From positions 39,912,918-39,976,917 of the forward strand of contig CM070730.1 in the NCBI GenBank assembly GCA_036346275.1: a DNA stretch of 64,000 bases, in the 5' to 3' direction. Positions 21,403-31,720 of the stretch are shown piece by piece. This DNA is from Otatea glauca (Eukaryota > Streptophyta > Magnoliopsida > Poales > Poaceae). Within the stretch, counting starts at the first letter, position 1, and the number at the start of each line of letters is the position of its first letter. The notes beneath the pieces are model-generated. The model was not told where the DNA came from. It worked only from the letters and a program-made list of their open reading frames with translations, and did no database searches. The translations under genes were made by a program, and so were the position numbers.

Positions 21403-21914
21403 AACCGACCCTGATGAGGGTGTCTAGTCTAGATTCATCTCTGAATTTTTTATGGAAACATTAGTGATGTGTCAGGACCATCCAAAAAAAATTTCAAATT
21501 TTTTTAACATCATTTGAACCATTTTTCATTAGGTTAAAATTTGTCGATCAACGTTTTATCAGGACATAATCAATTTTCGAATTTTTCAAAATTCCTCAAG
21601 CTTGATAATCATTTGATATTTTTATGATAACATTAATAATGTGTTAGGAACATGCACAAAAATGTCAAATTATTTTGACTTCATTTGAACCGAATTTCGC
21701 TCAGTGCAATTTGGCTAAGATCTCAGCAAATCTCGTCGAGATCTCGGCAAAACTAGCTGAGATCTCGGATTTCCCAGTGGAAAAAAACCGGATTTAATTT
21801 TTTTTTTGTGTTTCATCCGGAATTTGCTGAAATTTCGAGACCTCGGCAAAATTTCGGTCTCCAGACACTTCCGAGATGTCAAGCGAAAACGAGATTTCAA
21901 ACCTTGGTGCATGC

Positions 21915-22961
21915 GTGCTGCTCCTTCCTAACTAGCTGTCTTTATCTTGACAACTAAATATTTCACACATTTGGAAAGTTAGATAGGCATGTGAATGAAA
22001 AGCTCTATCTGCACATTTTGCCTAGCTAGAGCTAGAGCTATTCAATCACAACTTACAGGGAGTTATTGGCTATCTGTGGCCTCATCCATAGGGTTGGTGC
22101 AATAGGAGTTATGGCATGATGCATACCCTGCATCTTGTTGTTCTTGTAAGTACTGGTACCGCAGCTAGCTACTTTCTTGAAATTAAGTTGTAAAGAACTA
22201 GTAATAAGTAAGTAAACCATAAGTAAGATGTGCATTTTGCCCATCCTTGCAACAAAAACAGTGGTTGGGTTAGTTGGGTAACATATGGCTGCTGGGACCA
22301 CGCGTCACTGACCTACTCACCCTAATTAACTCCCTTTGTCTAGCTACCGCTCTGACTGCTGCTTGTCATTTCCTTCTCTATTTTGGAGTAATTTTCCTCT
22401 CTTGTCACTGCTGTCTTCCCCTGTGAAGCACTCAAGTTGTAATAGCTACTTGAAATTTGAAGTCTAAGAGTAGACCACTTGTACATGGTACACATTTCAA
22501 CCTGTAATACAACTCTGAATAGACAGATCTAGGTAGAGAGGAAAGGGTTCATATGTAGTGCTAAAGGGGACTGTAACTTAAGTAGTCTTCAGCCCTCAGC
22601 ACAATTTGATCGAGTGGACAAATGGTCTAGATCGCACAATAGTGGTGACTTCTGCTGTGTATCGCTATAGTACTCCAGAAGATCTGGATTATCGTTGTTT
22701 GATCCAGCGGTCCACATGCAACAGCTAAAGTTGTAGTTGTACAATGATTGCATCGGATCTCTTTCCAGGGAGAGAGGATTGGCTTGAGGTTAGACAGAAC
22801 CAATTATATGATTATATCCTGCTTAGATTCTTCGTTCAGATCATTTATATGAATGACATATTATTTATGACATCAAAAGATCACGAACAACCAACAGTTT
22901 GCTTTTTATTTTGTGAAATATTTTTAAAATAACTTTACAAAAACAATAGACAAAATTAATT
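21915..22961. other. Unassigned AT-rich DNA
   Basis: About 1 kb with no supported gene, RNA or repeat. Short open frames (for example near 22744-22932) lack codon bias, motifs or context. Confidence 0.4.
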
Positions 22962-23130
22962 TTTTACAAAAATACACCTTTGTCGCTATATGAAATGGTG
23001 ATAGAGTTCTATTTAGTCGTAGTTTGTATTGGTCGATGGATTATTTTATCGTGGATTCTTTTGGTTGACAAGGCTAAGGCTTCTGTCACTATTTGAAATG
23101 ACGACAGATGTGTATTTTTGTAAATTTTTG
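22962..23130. mobile_element. Small fold-back MITE
   Basis: Left arm TTACAAAAATACACCTTTGTCG (about 22964-23006) pairs with the reverse complement of 23082-23126 over some 40 bp, around a centre of about 75 bp. No clear target duplication could be defined in the poly-T flanks, so the superfamily is open. Confidence 0.65.
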
Positions 23131-23458
23131 TAAAATTATATAAAAAATATATTATTAAAAAAAATTCTTTCTTTTGCTCGATCGGTGCCTGTTCGGCTCG
23201 CCTTCGGTGAAGCTAGGCACCGCCCATTTTTGATTCGTGCCAGCTTCGTGCGGTGTCGACCCAGGTCCGGCTCATTTGCACTATTTTGATGAGAGGAAAG
23301 CAGCCGAAGAGGCGTGAAGCTAAGGCAGTGGACACAAATATTGGGGGAAAAGGAACTAAATTTTATTCATTCTTGAATAGGTACAGAGTGACATTGCACT
23401 GATTGCGTGAGTACACGATGCTTCTTAGTATAAAGACTTGTATCATGCAAGAAGTTGC
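23131..23458. other. Unassigned spacer
   Basis: Includes a GC-rich stretch at about 23180-23275 and then AT-rich DNA. No gene or known element recognised. Confidence 0.35.
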
Positions 23459-23760
23459 TCTCTATCTTGCCTGTCTCTCTCAATCTCTCCCATCTATCTC
23501 AATCTCTCTTAGCTCTCTCTCTCGCATGTTTCTCTCAATCTCTCTCAGCTCTCTCCCTAGCTCTAAGCTCTCTCTCAGTTCTCTCCTTCTCTTGCTCGTC
23601 TTTCTTAATCTCTCTTTCCTGTCTTTCTAACTCTCTCTCTCGCACATCCATTGCTCCCTCTCTCTCTCGTCCGACTCTCTCAATCTCTCTCAGCTCTCTC
23701 TTGCCAGTCGCTCTCTCTCTCAATCTCTCTCAGCTCTCTCAGTTCTCTCTCTCTCTCAAT
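23459..23760 (+). repeat. CT-rich simple repeat (CTCTCTCAATCT units)
   Basis: Irregular tandem copies of CTCTCTCAATCTCTCTCAG. Reading frames on either strand here (serine/leucine-rich or glutamate/arginine-rich) are products of the repeat and are not genes. Confidence 0.9.
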
Positions 23761-25516
23761 CCCGGAGGCGATGCTGTGGTGTTTGTACATAGTGCATAGT
23801 TCTTGACTTCTAGTGTGCATGCAAGTAAAGGATGTGGATTCGTGCGTAGTTTCTGACTGTTCACTCGTGTTATCAGATAGGAATAAGGAAAACATAATCA
23901 AATCATCCCTTCTTTGGTTTGCACTACCTCAACTAGCTAATTGATTATTTGATCATGGGGACATGACCTGGTGGCTCGGCTCTGTCCCGCCCTTTTCTCT
24001 TTCCTATTTCTCCTTTTCTTTCCTTTTTATCCCTTTTCTTTTCTTCCCTTCCTTTTCTTCTTTTATTTTTTCTTTCACTTCTTTCTTTCGTTATTTATTT
24101 TCCTCCCTTTTCACTTTCTCCCTTCCTCTCTTCCTCTTTCTTCTCTTACCTTTCCCCACACACTCTCTTAGATCTTGCACCACCACCTCTCCTTCCCCCT
24201 CGGCCCCCTCTGGTCCCTGTCCCTCGACCTCTAATGGCCGGCGTAGCCCCCTCTGTCCCCTCCCTCGGTGCCCTCCACCCCCGACAGCGCGGTGCCGCCC
24301 CTCCCCTTCCCCTGTCACCCCGACGGCTTGGCGCGGGCTCACTGCTGCCCCTTCCTTTCCTCCTTCAGCAGACGCGCATCTTGGCCCCACGATGGCACGG
24401 CACAGGAGCGACGCCGCACCCTCCCCTTCCCCATCTAGTCGGCGTGCATCCCGGTCCCCCGACGGTGCAGCGTTGGCATGGTGCCACCCCCTCCCCTTCC
24501 CCTCTTGTTGGTGCCTGTTCCGGCCCCTCGATGGCAGCAAGTACTCCACCTCCTCATCTCCCCTCCCTACCCATCCCCTTCCCCTTCAGGCATGGAGCCT
24601 CCCCCTCCCTTCCCCTGTTCCGTTGTGAGCCGTAGTGGGCCGCCGCACGCTGCTGTGTGCTGGGTCGCGTGCCATGCACCCTACCGCGGCCCTACAACGT
24701 GCCGTGCGGCTGTGCCATGCAAGGGCCTCCGTGCCACGGGTAGGCCATGCCAGCCCAACCATGGCCTAGATGGGATTGCCGTGTCACCCACCGTGCTCAG
24801 GTCATAGGCCCGTCATAACTTAGACAACCGTGTCGTGTCATCACAGCCATTTGAGTTCAGGCTGGGCTGAACTTTGGGCCTGGCCATGCTGGCCGTGCCC
24901 CATGCCATCCCGAAAAATCTCGGCCGATGCCCACCTCTGACTCATGACAGGAGTTCTTTCACACCAAATTCGTAACAGTGTGTGATGCCATATTATACTA
25001 TTGTTTTACTACAGAGAAAAAGTGTCACTAGAAAAGATTTACTCAAATGATGTTTAGATAATGTCAAATCAATGAAGCTGTAATCCCTAAACAGGGATTT
25101 GATTTGTGTATAACACGGAGATGCCATTAATGCAAGCATGGCCTAGGAGAGCCCTTAAGTCAAGTGAATCTTTATTACAAGGATTGGACCCAACAATACT
25201 ACACAATAATCTCTCTCTCAGAGACATTATTAGTCCCCACATCAGTTGTCATTTTTTTGACTATGTTGGTCCCATCTTAATTGTGTCTTTACTTGCATTA
25301 CTACTCCACATGTATGTCTGTCTTCTATTCAATAATCTTATCTAACTGGACATTGCTCAAGCATGTGTTATGTCAATGCATATATGCTATCTTCACCTTT
25401 CAATGACTACCTGTGTATATTGATGTGATCATTCCATACGAACTACTCCATTATTTGGAGAAATTATAGGTACTTTTTATCCCTATACTATTATCAATTA
25501 TTATTCATATTAGATA
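23761..25516. other. Low-complexity and unassigned DNA
   Basis: 23985-24150 is a polypyrimidine (TTTCC) tract. 24180-24640 is C-rich and gives proline/serine-rich frames in several phases at once, the sign of composition rather than coding. 24640-24950 is GC-rich with GTGCC/GGCC words, and the rest is AT-rich. I cannot identify a gene or element. Confidence 0.5.
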
Positions 25517-25696
25517 CTCCCTCTGGTCAGAAAAGAGTGACGTTTTTTACTTTTCAAAGTCAAACAAGATGCTCATTTGACCACTAAATTCTCTTATTAT
25601 ATATTGGAGAAAAGTTGTAAAAGTGCAATATTATGAAAGCAATTTTTATAATAAATTCAATCATATCATTTTCATACATCCAAACCATATGTTTTA
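25517..25696. mobile_element. Stowaway-like MITE, truncated
   Basis: Begins CTCCCTCTGGTCAGAAAAG after a TA dinucleotide, close to the Stowaway (Tc1/mariner) start CTCCCTCCGT. It continues with TGACTTTT-like AT-rich DNA. The other terminus is missing, cut by the next MITE. Confidence 0.6.
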
Positions 25697-26046
25697 GAAA
25701 TAAGTCTAATTTAACCCCTGAACTTTGAGGGTGCATCTAATCTACTATTTTAACTACAAACTAACTAAATAGACTCCTGAACTATCCAACCATCTAAGGC
25801 GGTTTTGCCACTGTGGTGGTGGTTTTGTGACACTGGCCGATGTTGTGTTGGACAGTATGTCAATGATCATTACCACAATGTCAGTCGCGTCATCCACCGT
25901 AGTGGCAAAACCGCCACCAAAACTAGCTTAGTGGGTTATTTTGATGGTTTGCATAGTTCAGACGTTTATTTAAACGGTTTTATTGTTAGGGGTAGATTGG
26001 ACACACTATCAAATTAAGTTCTTGGTGGTAAAATAGACTTATTCCC
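25697..26046. mobile_element. Fold-back MITE with long inverted arms
   Basis: AATAAGTCTAATTTAACCCC at the left matches the reverse complement of the right end (AATAAGTCTATTTTACCACC). The imperfect pairing continues through to central GGCGGTTTTGCCAC/GTGGCAAAACCGCC blocks, so most of the 350 bp folds back. I could not settle a target duplication; Mutator-like or PIF-like origin are both possible. Confidence 0.7.
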
Positions 26047-26076
26047 TTTAAATCATATCTTTGGCTAAAATTAATT

Positions 26077-26337
26077 CACTACTACAGAAAGGTCTACATT
26101 AGAAGTCTAATCACAAACGGATTTCAGAAACAGTCTATGTTAAATCTAATTACAGTTGGTTTTGCTAGCGCGACCGTCTAAGTTACTGGATATGCTAAGA
26201 ACCATGTGTGGTAGCTGATATCACAAACGGTTTTTGTCACAAACAGTCTGTGAAGTATAACTACGTATCACAGACGGATCTAATAAGGAACCGTCTGTGA
26301 TAAGACTACGTATCATAGATGGTTCTAACAAGGAATT
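26077..26337 (+). mobile_element. CACTA element end (left part), split by a solo LTR
   Basis: Starts CACTACTACAGAAAGG, followed by alternating TCACAGACGG / AACCGTCTGTGAT subterminal repeats, the same type as at 8452-8810 and 36065-36425. It is interrupted at 26338 and continues for a short distance after 28039. The opposite end of this element was not found. Confidence 0.75.
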
Positions 26338-28034
26338 TGAAAGATCGAAATGGCGATCAGAGGGGGGTGAATGATCCCAAATAAAATTTTCCCCCACTCA
26401 AAGTACTCCAAACAATCTCGCAATAAAAATCTGAAACACCCAAAGATTTTCCTTCAAACTAGTGTTTCCCACATTCGCACACCCTCCAAAACTCGGACAA
26501 TTAGACAACTATGTGTACCCCTAGCTTGTATGGATGAGAACCATGAATCATGTGAGGGATTTTTAATCATAATCCTGGTTGTCAAGTGTCCAAACAAAGA
26601 GGAATCAATTCAAAGACTACTTTTCTAAAAGAGATAAAGCTAAAACACCAAAGTCTCTTTCTAGAAAAGTAAAAGCAGATTTTCTAGGAATTGTCCTTAA
26701 TTGGAGCTGCTGGTTGGTGAGTTTCTGTTGCTCTAAAATTTTTGGGAAGTTTTCCCCCTGTGAACAGTTGAGTCGTGAAACACTCCACCAAAAATCACCT
26801 CAAAAAGCTTTATAGAATAAGCATGAAAAATCAAGTATTATAGACAGTCAAGAACTTCGATCAGAATATTTGAGGCTTGGTTTTCACTTCATAGCACTCC
26901 AACGGTGCAACCAGTGGACTCACAAATTGTTTCAGAGATGAATATATGAGTCTTCCACCTTTTCCAACAAGAATCAATGAAAAATGTTTTTTCTATATTT
27001 TTATAAACATCAAAGACTGACTGCTGCGTGAAGAACAAGTTCTGGACAGATTTGCAATTCAATAAGATCTTGACCTCTAGTCTATCCTAGGGTGCAAGAA
27101 AGATGTAAAACCATATGAACATCCTTAAGACATCCTAGAAAAACAGCATTTAGAAGGAGGGGAGGCAAATCCAAATTGCGATAAAGTAAATTGCGAGAAT
27201 GTAAATGCGGGAAAGTAAATGCTGAATTTAAATTGCGTAATTTAAATGCGTAATGTAAATGCGTAAAGGAAATGAAACATGAACATAAATGAAGAACATT
27301 TCATTTCTAGAAGGAGAGGTTACAAAGCCTCACATTTCATGTGGGCAAAGCTCAAAGGAGCATCAAAAACTTCAAAACCTTCAAGGGGGGAAGGCTACCC
27401 TTCCACCCCTATTTATACAACTCTTGGCCACCTACCATCCTTGGATTAGCCTCTAAACCCTAGAGCATCCATCAAGGGCTAGGATTTACCCACTCAACCA
27501 GTCATGCAAGGGTTCACCCAAAACCCACAACACATGACGGGTTTTCTTGCACGGTTCTCAAAGTACACTAACTAGACCCGCTATCCTATCAACTAGACCG
27601 CAATCCGACGGCCCTCATCTATCCGAGCAGCATCTAGCTAGCATCACATCCATTCCTTGTCTTCACAGCTTGCACGGACTCCGTCTCCGATCATCTTCCG
27701 GCGATCCCCGACCGTCTGGACCTCCCACGCTCCTCGCCTAGTCCCGGCCATCCTTCGCCTCACCATGACCTAGCACCGTCATCCTGCAACCATCAAAAAT
27801 AAGGAAACTCCTCACATAGCAATGCCCACAAAGATGTGCAATAAATCCATCAAAGTACACTCATTAAAATTCATTTTTCCTCATTCTGGCCGGTAGCACC
27901 GGGAAAACAGAGAAGACCTCAAATTGCTTCCAATTGAAAATCCATTTCAAATCAAACTCAAACATGAGCAACCCAAGCTCAAATTTAGTCAAATACTCAT
28001 CACAAATTTGGATAGATCTCCACATGGTCCTTCA
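26338..28034 (-). mobile_element. Solo LTR of a Sirevirus-like copia element
   Basis: TGAAAGATCG at 26338 to GGTCCTTCA at 28034, with GAATT immediately on both sides (26333-26337 and 28035-28039). No PBS, PPT or internal sequence is attached, so it is a solo LTR left by recombination. Both ends match the LTR at 49958-51154; by that orientation it is a minus-strand LTR. The middle differs (see 27172-27267). Confidence 0.92.
27172..27267. repeat. TAAATGCG short repeats in the solo LTR
   Basis: At least seven irregular copies of (G/T)TAAAT(T)GCG follow one another. The related LTR at 49958 has an array of CGGTAGCACC palindromes in the comparable part instead. Confidence 0.75.
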
Positions 28035-28406
28035 GAATTGCTTGTGATAACACTTACTATAAACATATATATATCATTCTATGGTTTTTGCCCGCCGCAC
28101 TCCTCACTCAAACAAAATCAAAAACCGCCATCCGCTTCTTCCAAAGCCAGTCACCGCAGCCCATCCTCGATGCTGCCTACCCTAAATTTGCGCGCCTTCT
28201 CCCCAAGCCTGCGCACGCGTCCTCCTCGAGCCTGTCCTTGACACCTCCGTCCTCAGTCGCCGCTGCCTCCCATGTGCCCACGCACTAGAATTGATACGTG
28301 GTACTTGTGGACTTCTTGTTTCATTCTATGATCGAACATTGCAGGAAAAAATTTTGGTAACATACTAATGTGTAGATGATAGGTGCTGGTTTGATTATGG
28401 GATTTA
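28035..28406. other. CACTA remainder and unassigned GC-rich piece
   Basis: After the GAATT duplication a further TTGTGATAACAC resembles the CACTA subterminal repeat, so the CACTA continues. 28085-28290 is GC-rich, unlike its neighbours, and could be captured gene sequence. No frame is convincing. No CACTA right end is present before the LTR at 28407. Confidence 0.4.
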
Positions 28407-31400
28407 TGTAACAGCCGAAAAAATCTTAAAAATAAATAACGTTAAAATGAAATTTGTAATTATAGTTTTATTCTAAATTTCCATCTTTTCTGTGTTTTTC
28501 TTGGATTTTGGTCTTTAAGAATACCCTTTTTCATTGATTGTATCTCCGTTTTCCAAATTGTGGAGACCAAAATCATATAAGGATAATATCTAGAAAAAAT
28601 TTATTTAAATCCAAAGACAACTCCAAAATATCCCAAAAAAGTCTCACAGAAATTTGACAGCATTTAATATATTTAGAAAATAAAAAATAGCAACAATTCA
28701 AAAACAGTATAAACTTTGTTAGATTTATCTAAAAATGTACAAGCATGATCATACTCTAAAACAGAAGATTTAAATGAAACAACAGCATTGTCAGATTTTT
28801 ATAAAAAATGAACATATTTGATCATCATATAAAAATTTTATGGTCACATCTGTAAAACCCTAGAATCATACTAAAATTTTTTCAAATGAATTTAACCTAA
28901 TTTCAAGCCTCATAAAAATCAAAAACAGAAAACACTTAATTGAGACATTGTCCTTGTCAGAATTTTATAAAATTTTGAAAGTGTGAACATTGTCAGAAAT
29001 TTTTATGGCCGGTATTGCCTTAGAATCATTCAAAAAAAAGTTTCAAAAAGTTTTGAACAATTTTGCAGCTCAATTAAATCCAAAAACCTTACCTATCGAG
29101 AGTGGAGAATCCCAGTTTCTTCTTTTGATTTCACTACCATGTGGGGTCTACCCATGGTTTGGCCTACCTGGCAGTTCCTCACAGCCCTGTGTCTCTGTCG
29201 CTGGACCCCGAAAGCCTTGGTTCTTTATTCTTCATCCCGTTGCGCTGACAAAGCCCAAGGCGCTGTATATGACACATGGACCTTGCCCTGCCAAGGCTAA
29301 GCTCCAACATGCTCTACGCCTACCATCTCAGTGCAAATCATGTGTGCCATCTCCTCGGTCTTCAGTCAAATTTCAGCACCATACCATGCTGCTCCCTTGC
29401 CCACCTATAAATGCCAGCCAAGATCCTTCCATGCCTCCTTGCACCTCCACTTTTCCCCTTTTGCCCAAGCCGAGCTCCGATTACTTCTCCATGCCACCAT
29501 TACCGAAGAGCATCAAGAAAGGGGAAGAAGCAAAATTGAACCTCCGCAGTGATTCATTTTCCAATTCGGTTGAACCTTAGCACCTTAGACATCTAATGAT
29601 TGAGTTCCCTCATTCTATTGCAGCTCGAAACAACTGAATCACCGCCATGACCTCTCCCTTCTTCCACCCCTCCGGTCGCTCGGCGGCGAAGCACCCCGAC
29701 CAATCTCCGCCATAGCCGACCGGTAAAATGGACCCCTATTAGTCCCCTAATGCTTCCTACCATTTTTCAGTGCTCAAACCAAGTCTTCTACCTCCCCGGC
29801 CAACCGTCACCATATCCACCGCATGCTACCGCTGCCATCTCATTTCAGCTTCCTTCTGCTGCCTCTGATCGGTTCCCCCGAAACCCGTCAACCCCCTCTG
29901 GCTCACTGCACTGGTGGCCAAGCATCATTGCCGCTGTAGCATCGCCGGCGAGCCGTCAAGTGAGGTGCTCTGTTATGAGTCACTACCCTATGGGACCGCC
30001 ATGTCAGTAGCTGGCGTTATTTCAAAGTAACCGGGAAAACTAGGAAAAAAGAAAAGACGTTCCTTTGTTTCAAAAGCATATTTCCTATTTTTGATGATTT
30101 TCAGGACTTACACCATTCAAACAGATATAACTTGTGCATCTTAGCTTCAAATTTAGTCAAAAAATTTCTAAATTCATATAAATCCTGTGCTTTCAGAATA
30201 TGCAAAAATATTTAATTTTGGATCTTTTTTCAGAATTTTTGAATTCAAAATTTGAATAAATCTAGAATAGTCATTCTACAAAATTATTATATACTAAGCG
30301 TAAAAATTATGAAATAAATTCCCAAAAATTGCTGGGATCATAACATTCCAATAAATTCAAACTTAATTTGAATTGAACTCATAAATAGGTTAATTCCAAT
30401 GCATTCAAAATTCAAATGATTATAACTATTGCAGGTAAATTCCAAATTTAGTGAAACCAATATCTAAGCCCTGTTAAAACCATAATATCCCTGTTTATGT
30501 AAAAATATTTATTTTTTGACCTCTGTTAAGTAGTTTGGATCTAAAATTTGAATGAAATCTAGGAGCACTAATAGGAATTTTTACAAACTAACTTGAATTT
30601 TGAAGGAAAATTTTACAAAAATTCCAGAGACCATAAGCATCTCATTTCTACAAAAATAATTTGAATATAGACTTAGTTTGAACTGAACATCAAATAAGGT
30701 TAGTAATCAATATGTGTATTGTTCAAACATGAATAACTTGTGCAAACAAATTCAAAAATTGATGAAACAAGTCCCTAAAACTTCCTAAAATAATGAGCCT
30801 TTATCTTTGTAAAAATGAGTGAAATCAAATGTAGTTTGTACCTGTTGCTTAATTAGAGAAGTTCTTGCAGTTAAATGTAAATGCAAATAAACCTTAACCT
30901 ATATAAATAAAACTTAAAATATTCATGGCACATAACAACAAACTTAAAAATTGAGAAACCAGAACATAAATCTTTTTATCACCAGAACCATTTATTTTAA
31001 CTCATATTTGAATTTGGTGTTATTTGTTTCATTTGCTTCTTATTGCTGCTTTACATTAATCACGTGTAGATATCGACGTCCCCGAACCCGCCACTGTCGA
31101 CCTCGACTCCGTTGTAGAAGTCACTCAGCAAGGCAAGTACCCCCTTTGATCATGTTGATCCCAGTATTTCATTTCACTTATGTTGTTTTATCAAATCTAC
31201 TTATGCATGCGTTATTTTGGTAAACATGCTATATTGTGGTTTTGGTAGATATAACCCTCATTTCATGGAACTTCCTTAATAAATATTGACATGACAACCT
31301 TTGTAACCCTAAGTTAGGTTTAGACAATTAATTAATGTCAATTTGGGTATACTCAAACATATATATATATATATGCACAGCTTAGTCACACTTTAATAAT

Positions 31401-31705
31401 GGCATAATAGATGGTTAGACATGTTGTTCTTGGTAAATAAAAATGTTTGACATGATTAAAGGTTGCTGATATTTTGGCAAAAATAAAAATAAAACTATGA
31501 TTTGACGCGAGCGAGTTATGGCAATAGCCAGATGCGCGTGGGACTTGCATGTAGTGTAGGGGGAGTGCTCTCGCTCGGGTCAGATTAAGGACCGAATGTA
31601 GTGTTGTATAATCCAAGTATGTCAGTACAACGACAAATGCTAGAATGGGATGGCCTTAACCTATTAAGTTACTTAGGTTTAACCCCACATCTGTTGAATT
31701 TGTAA
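28407..31705 (+). mobile_element. Long gypsy LTR 3, proximal part (plus)
   Basis: Starts TGTAACAGCC, like the other long LTRs. It has a TATA-like box (TATAAAT, 29406-29412) before the GC-rich zone (29095-30010) and the mini-exon/donor motif (31070-31132, then GCAAGT). It aligns with the plus-strand LTR at 39601-44201 up to about 31690, where sequence turns back on itself. The distal part resumes at 34656. Reading frames in the GC-rich zone are not supported as genes. Confidence 0.75.
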
Positions 31706-31720
31706 AGGCAAGTTCAACAG
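31691..31720. repeat. Tip of the giant palindrome
   Basis: CTGTTGAA (31691-31698) and TTCAACAG (31713-31720) pair around a 14-base loop. Outside this the arms go on matching (GGCCTTAACCTATTAA and its complement at about 31650 and 31745). Confidence 0.85.

Larger units (their letters stand above)
20618..21906. mobile_element. hAT-like non-autonomous DNA transposon (1.29 kb)
   Basis: The ends are inverted: CAAGGATTAAAATCTC at 20618 against the reverse complement CAAGGTTTGAAATCTCG at 21906. They are flanked by GTGCACGC (20610-20617) and GTGCATGC (21907-21914), an 8-bp duplication with one mismatch. CA-starting termini and an 8-bp duplication are the hAT signature. Subterminal parts are rich in GAGATTTC/GAAATCTC repeats on both sides. 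No transposase is encoded; the interior holds two tRNA-like segments and a tandem duplication. Confidence 0.7.

Noticed and set aside
23403..24640. Serine/leucine-, proline- or arginine-rich reading frames on both strands
   Set aside because: They arise from CT-rich and C-rich low-complexity DNA in several phases at once and lack any domain.
28990..29580. 196-codon plus-strand reading frame
   Set aside because: Lies across the promoter-proximal GC-rich zone of LTR 3 with a TATA box in it; no domain and not conserved in LTR A.
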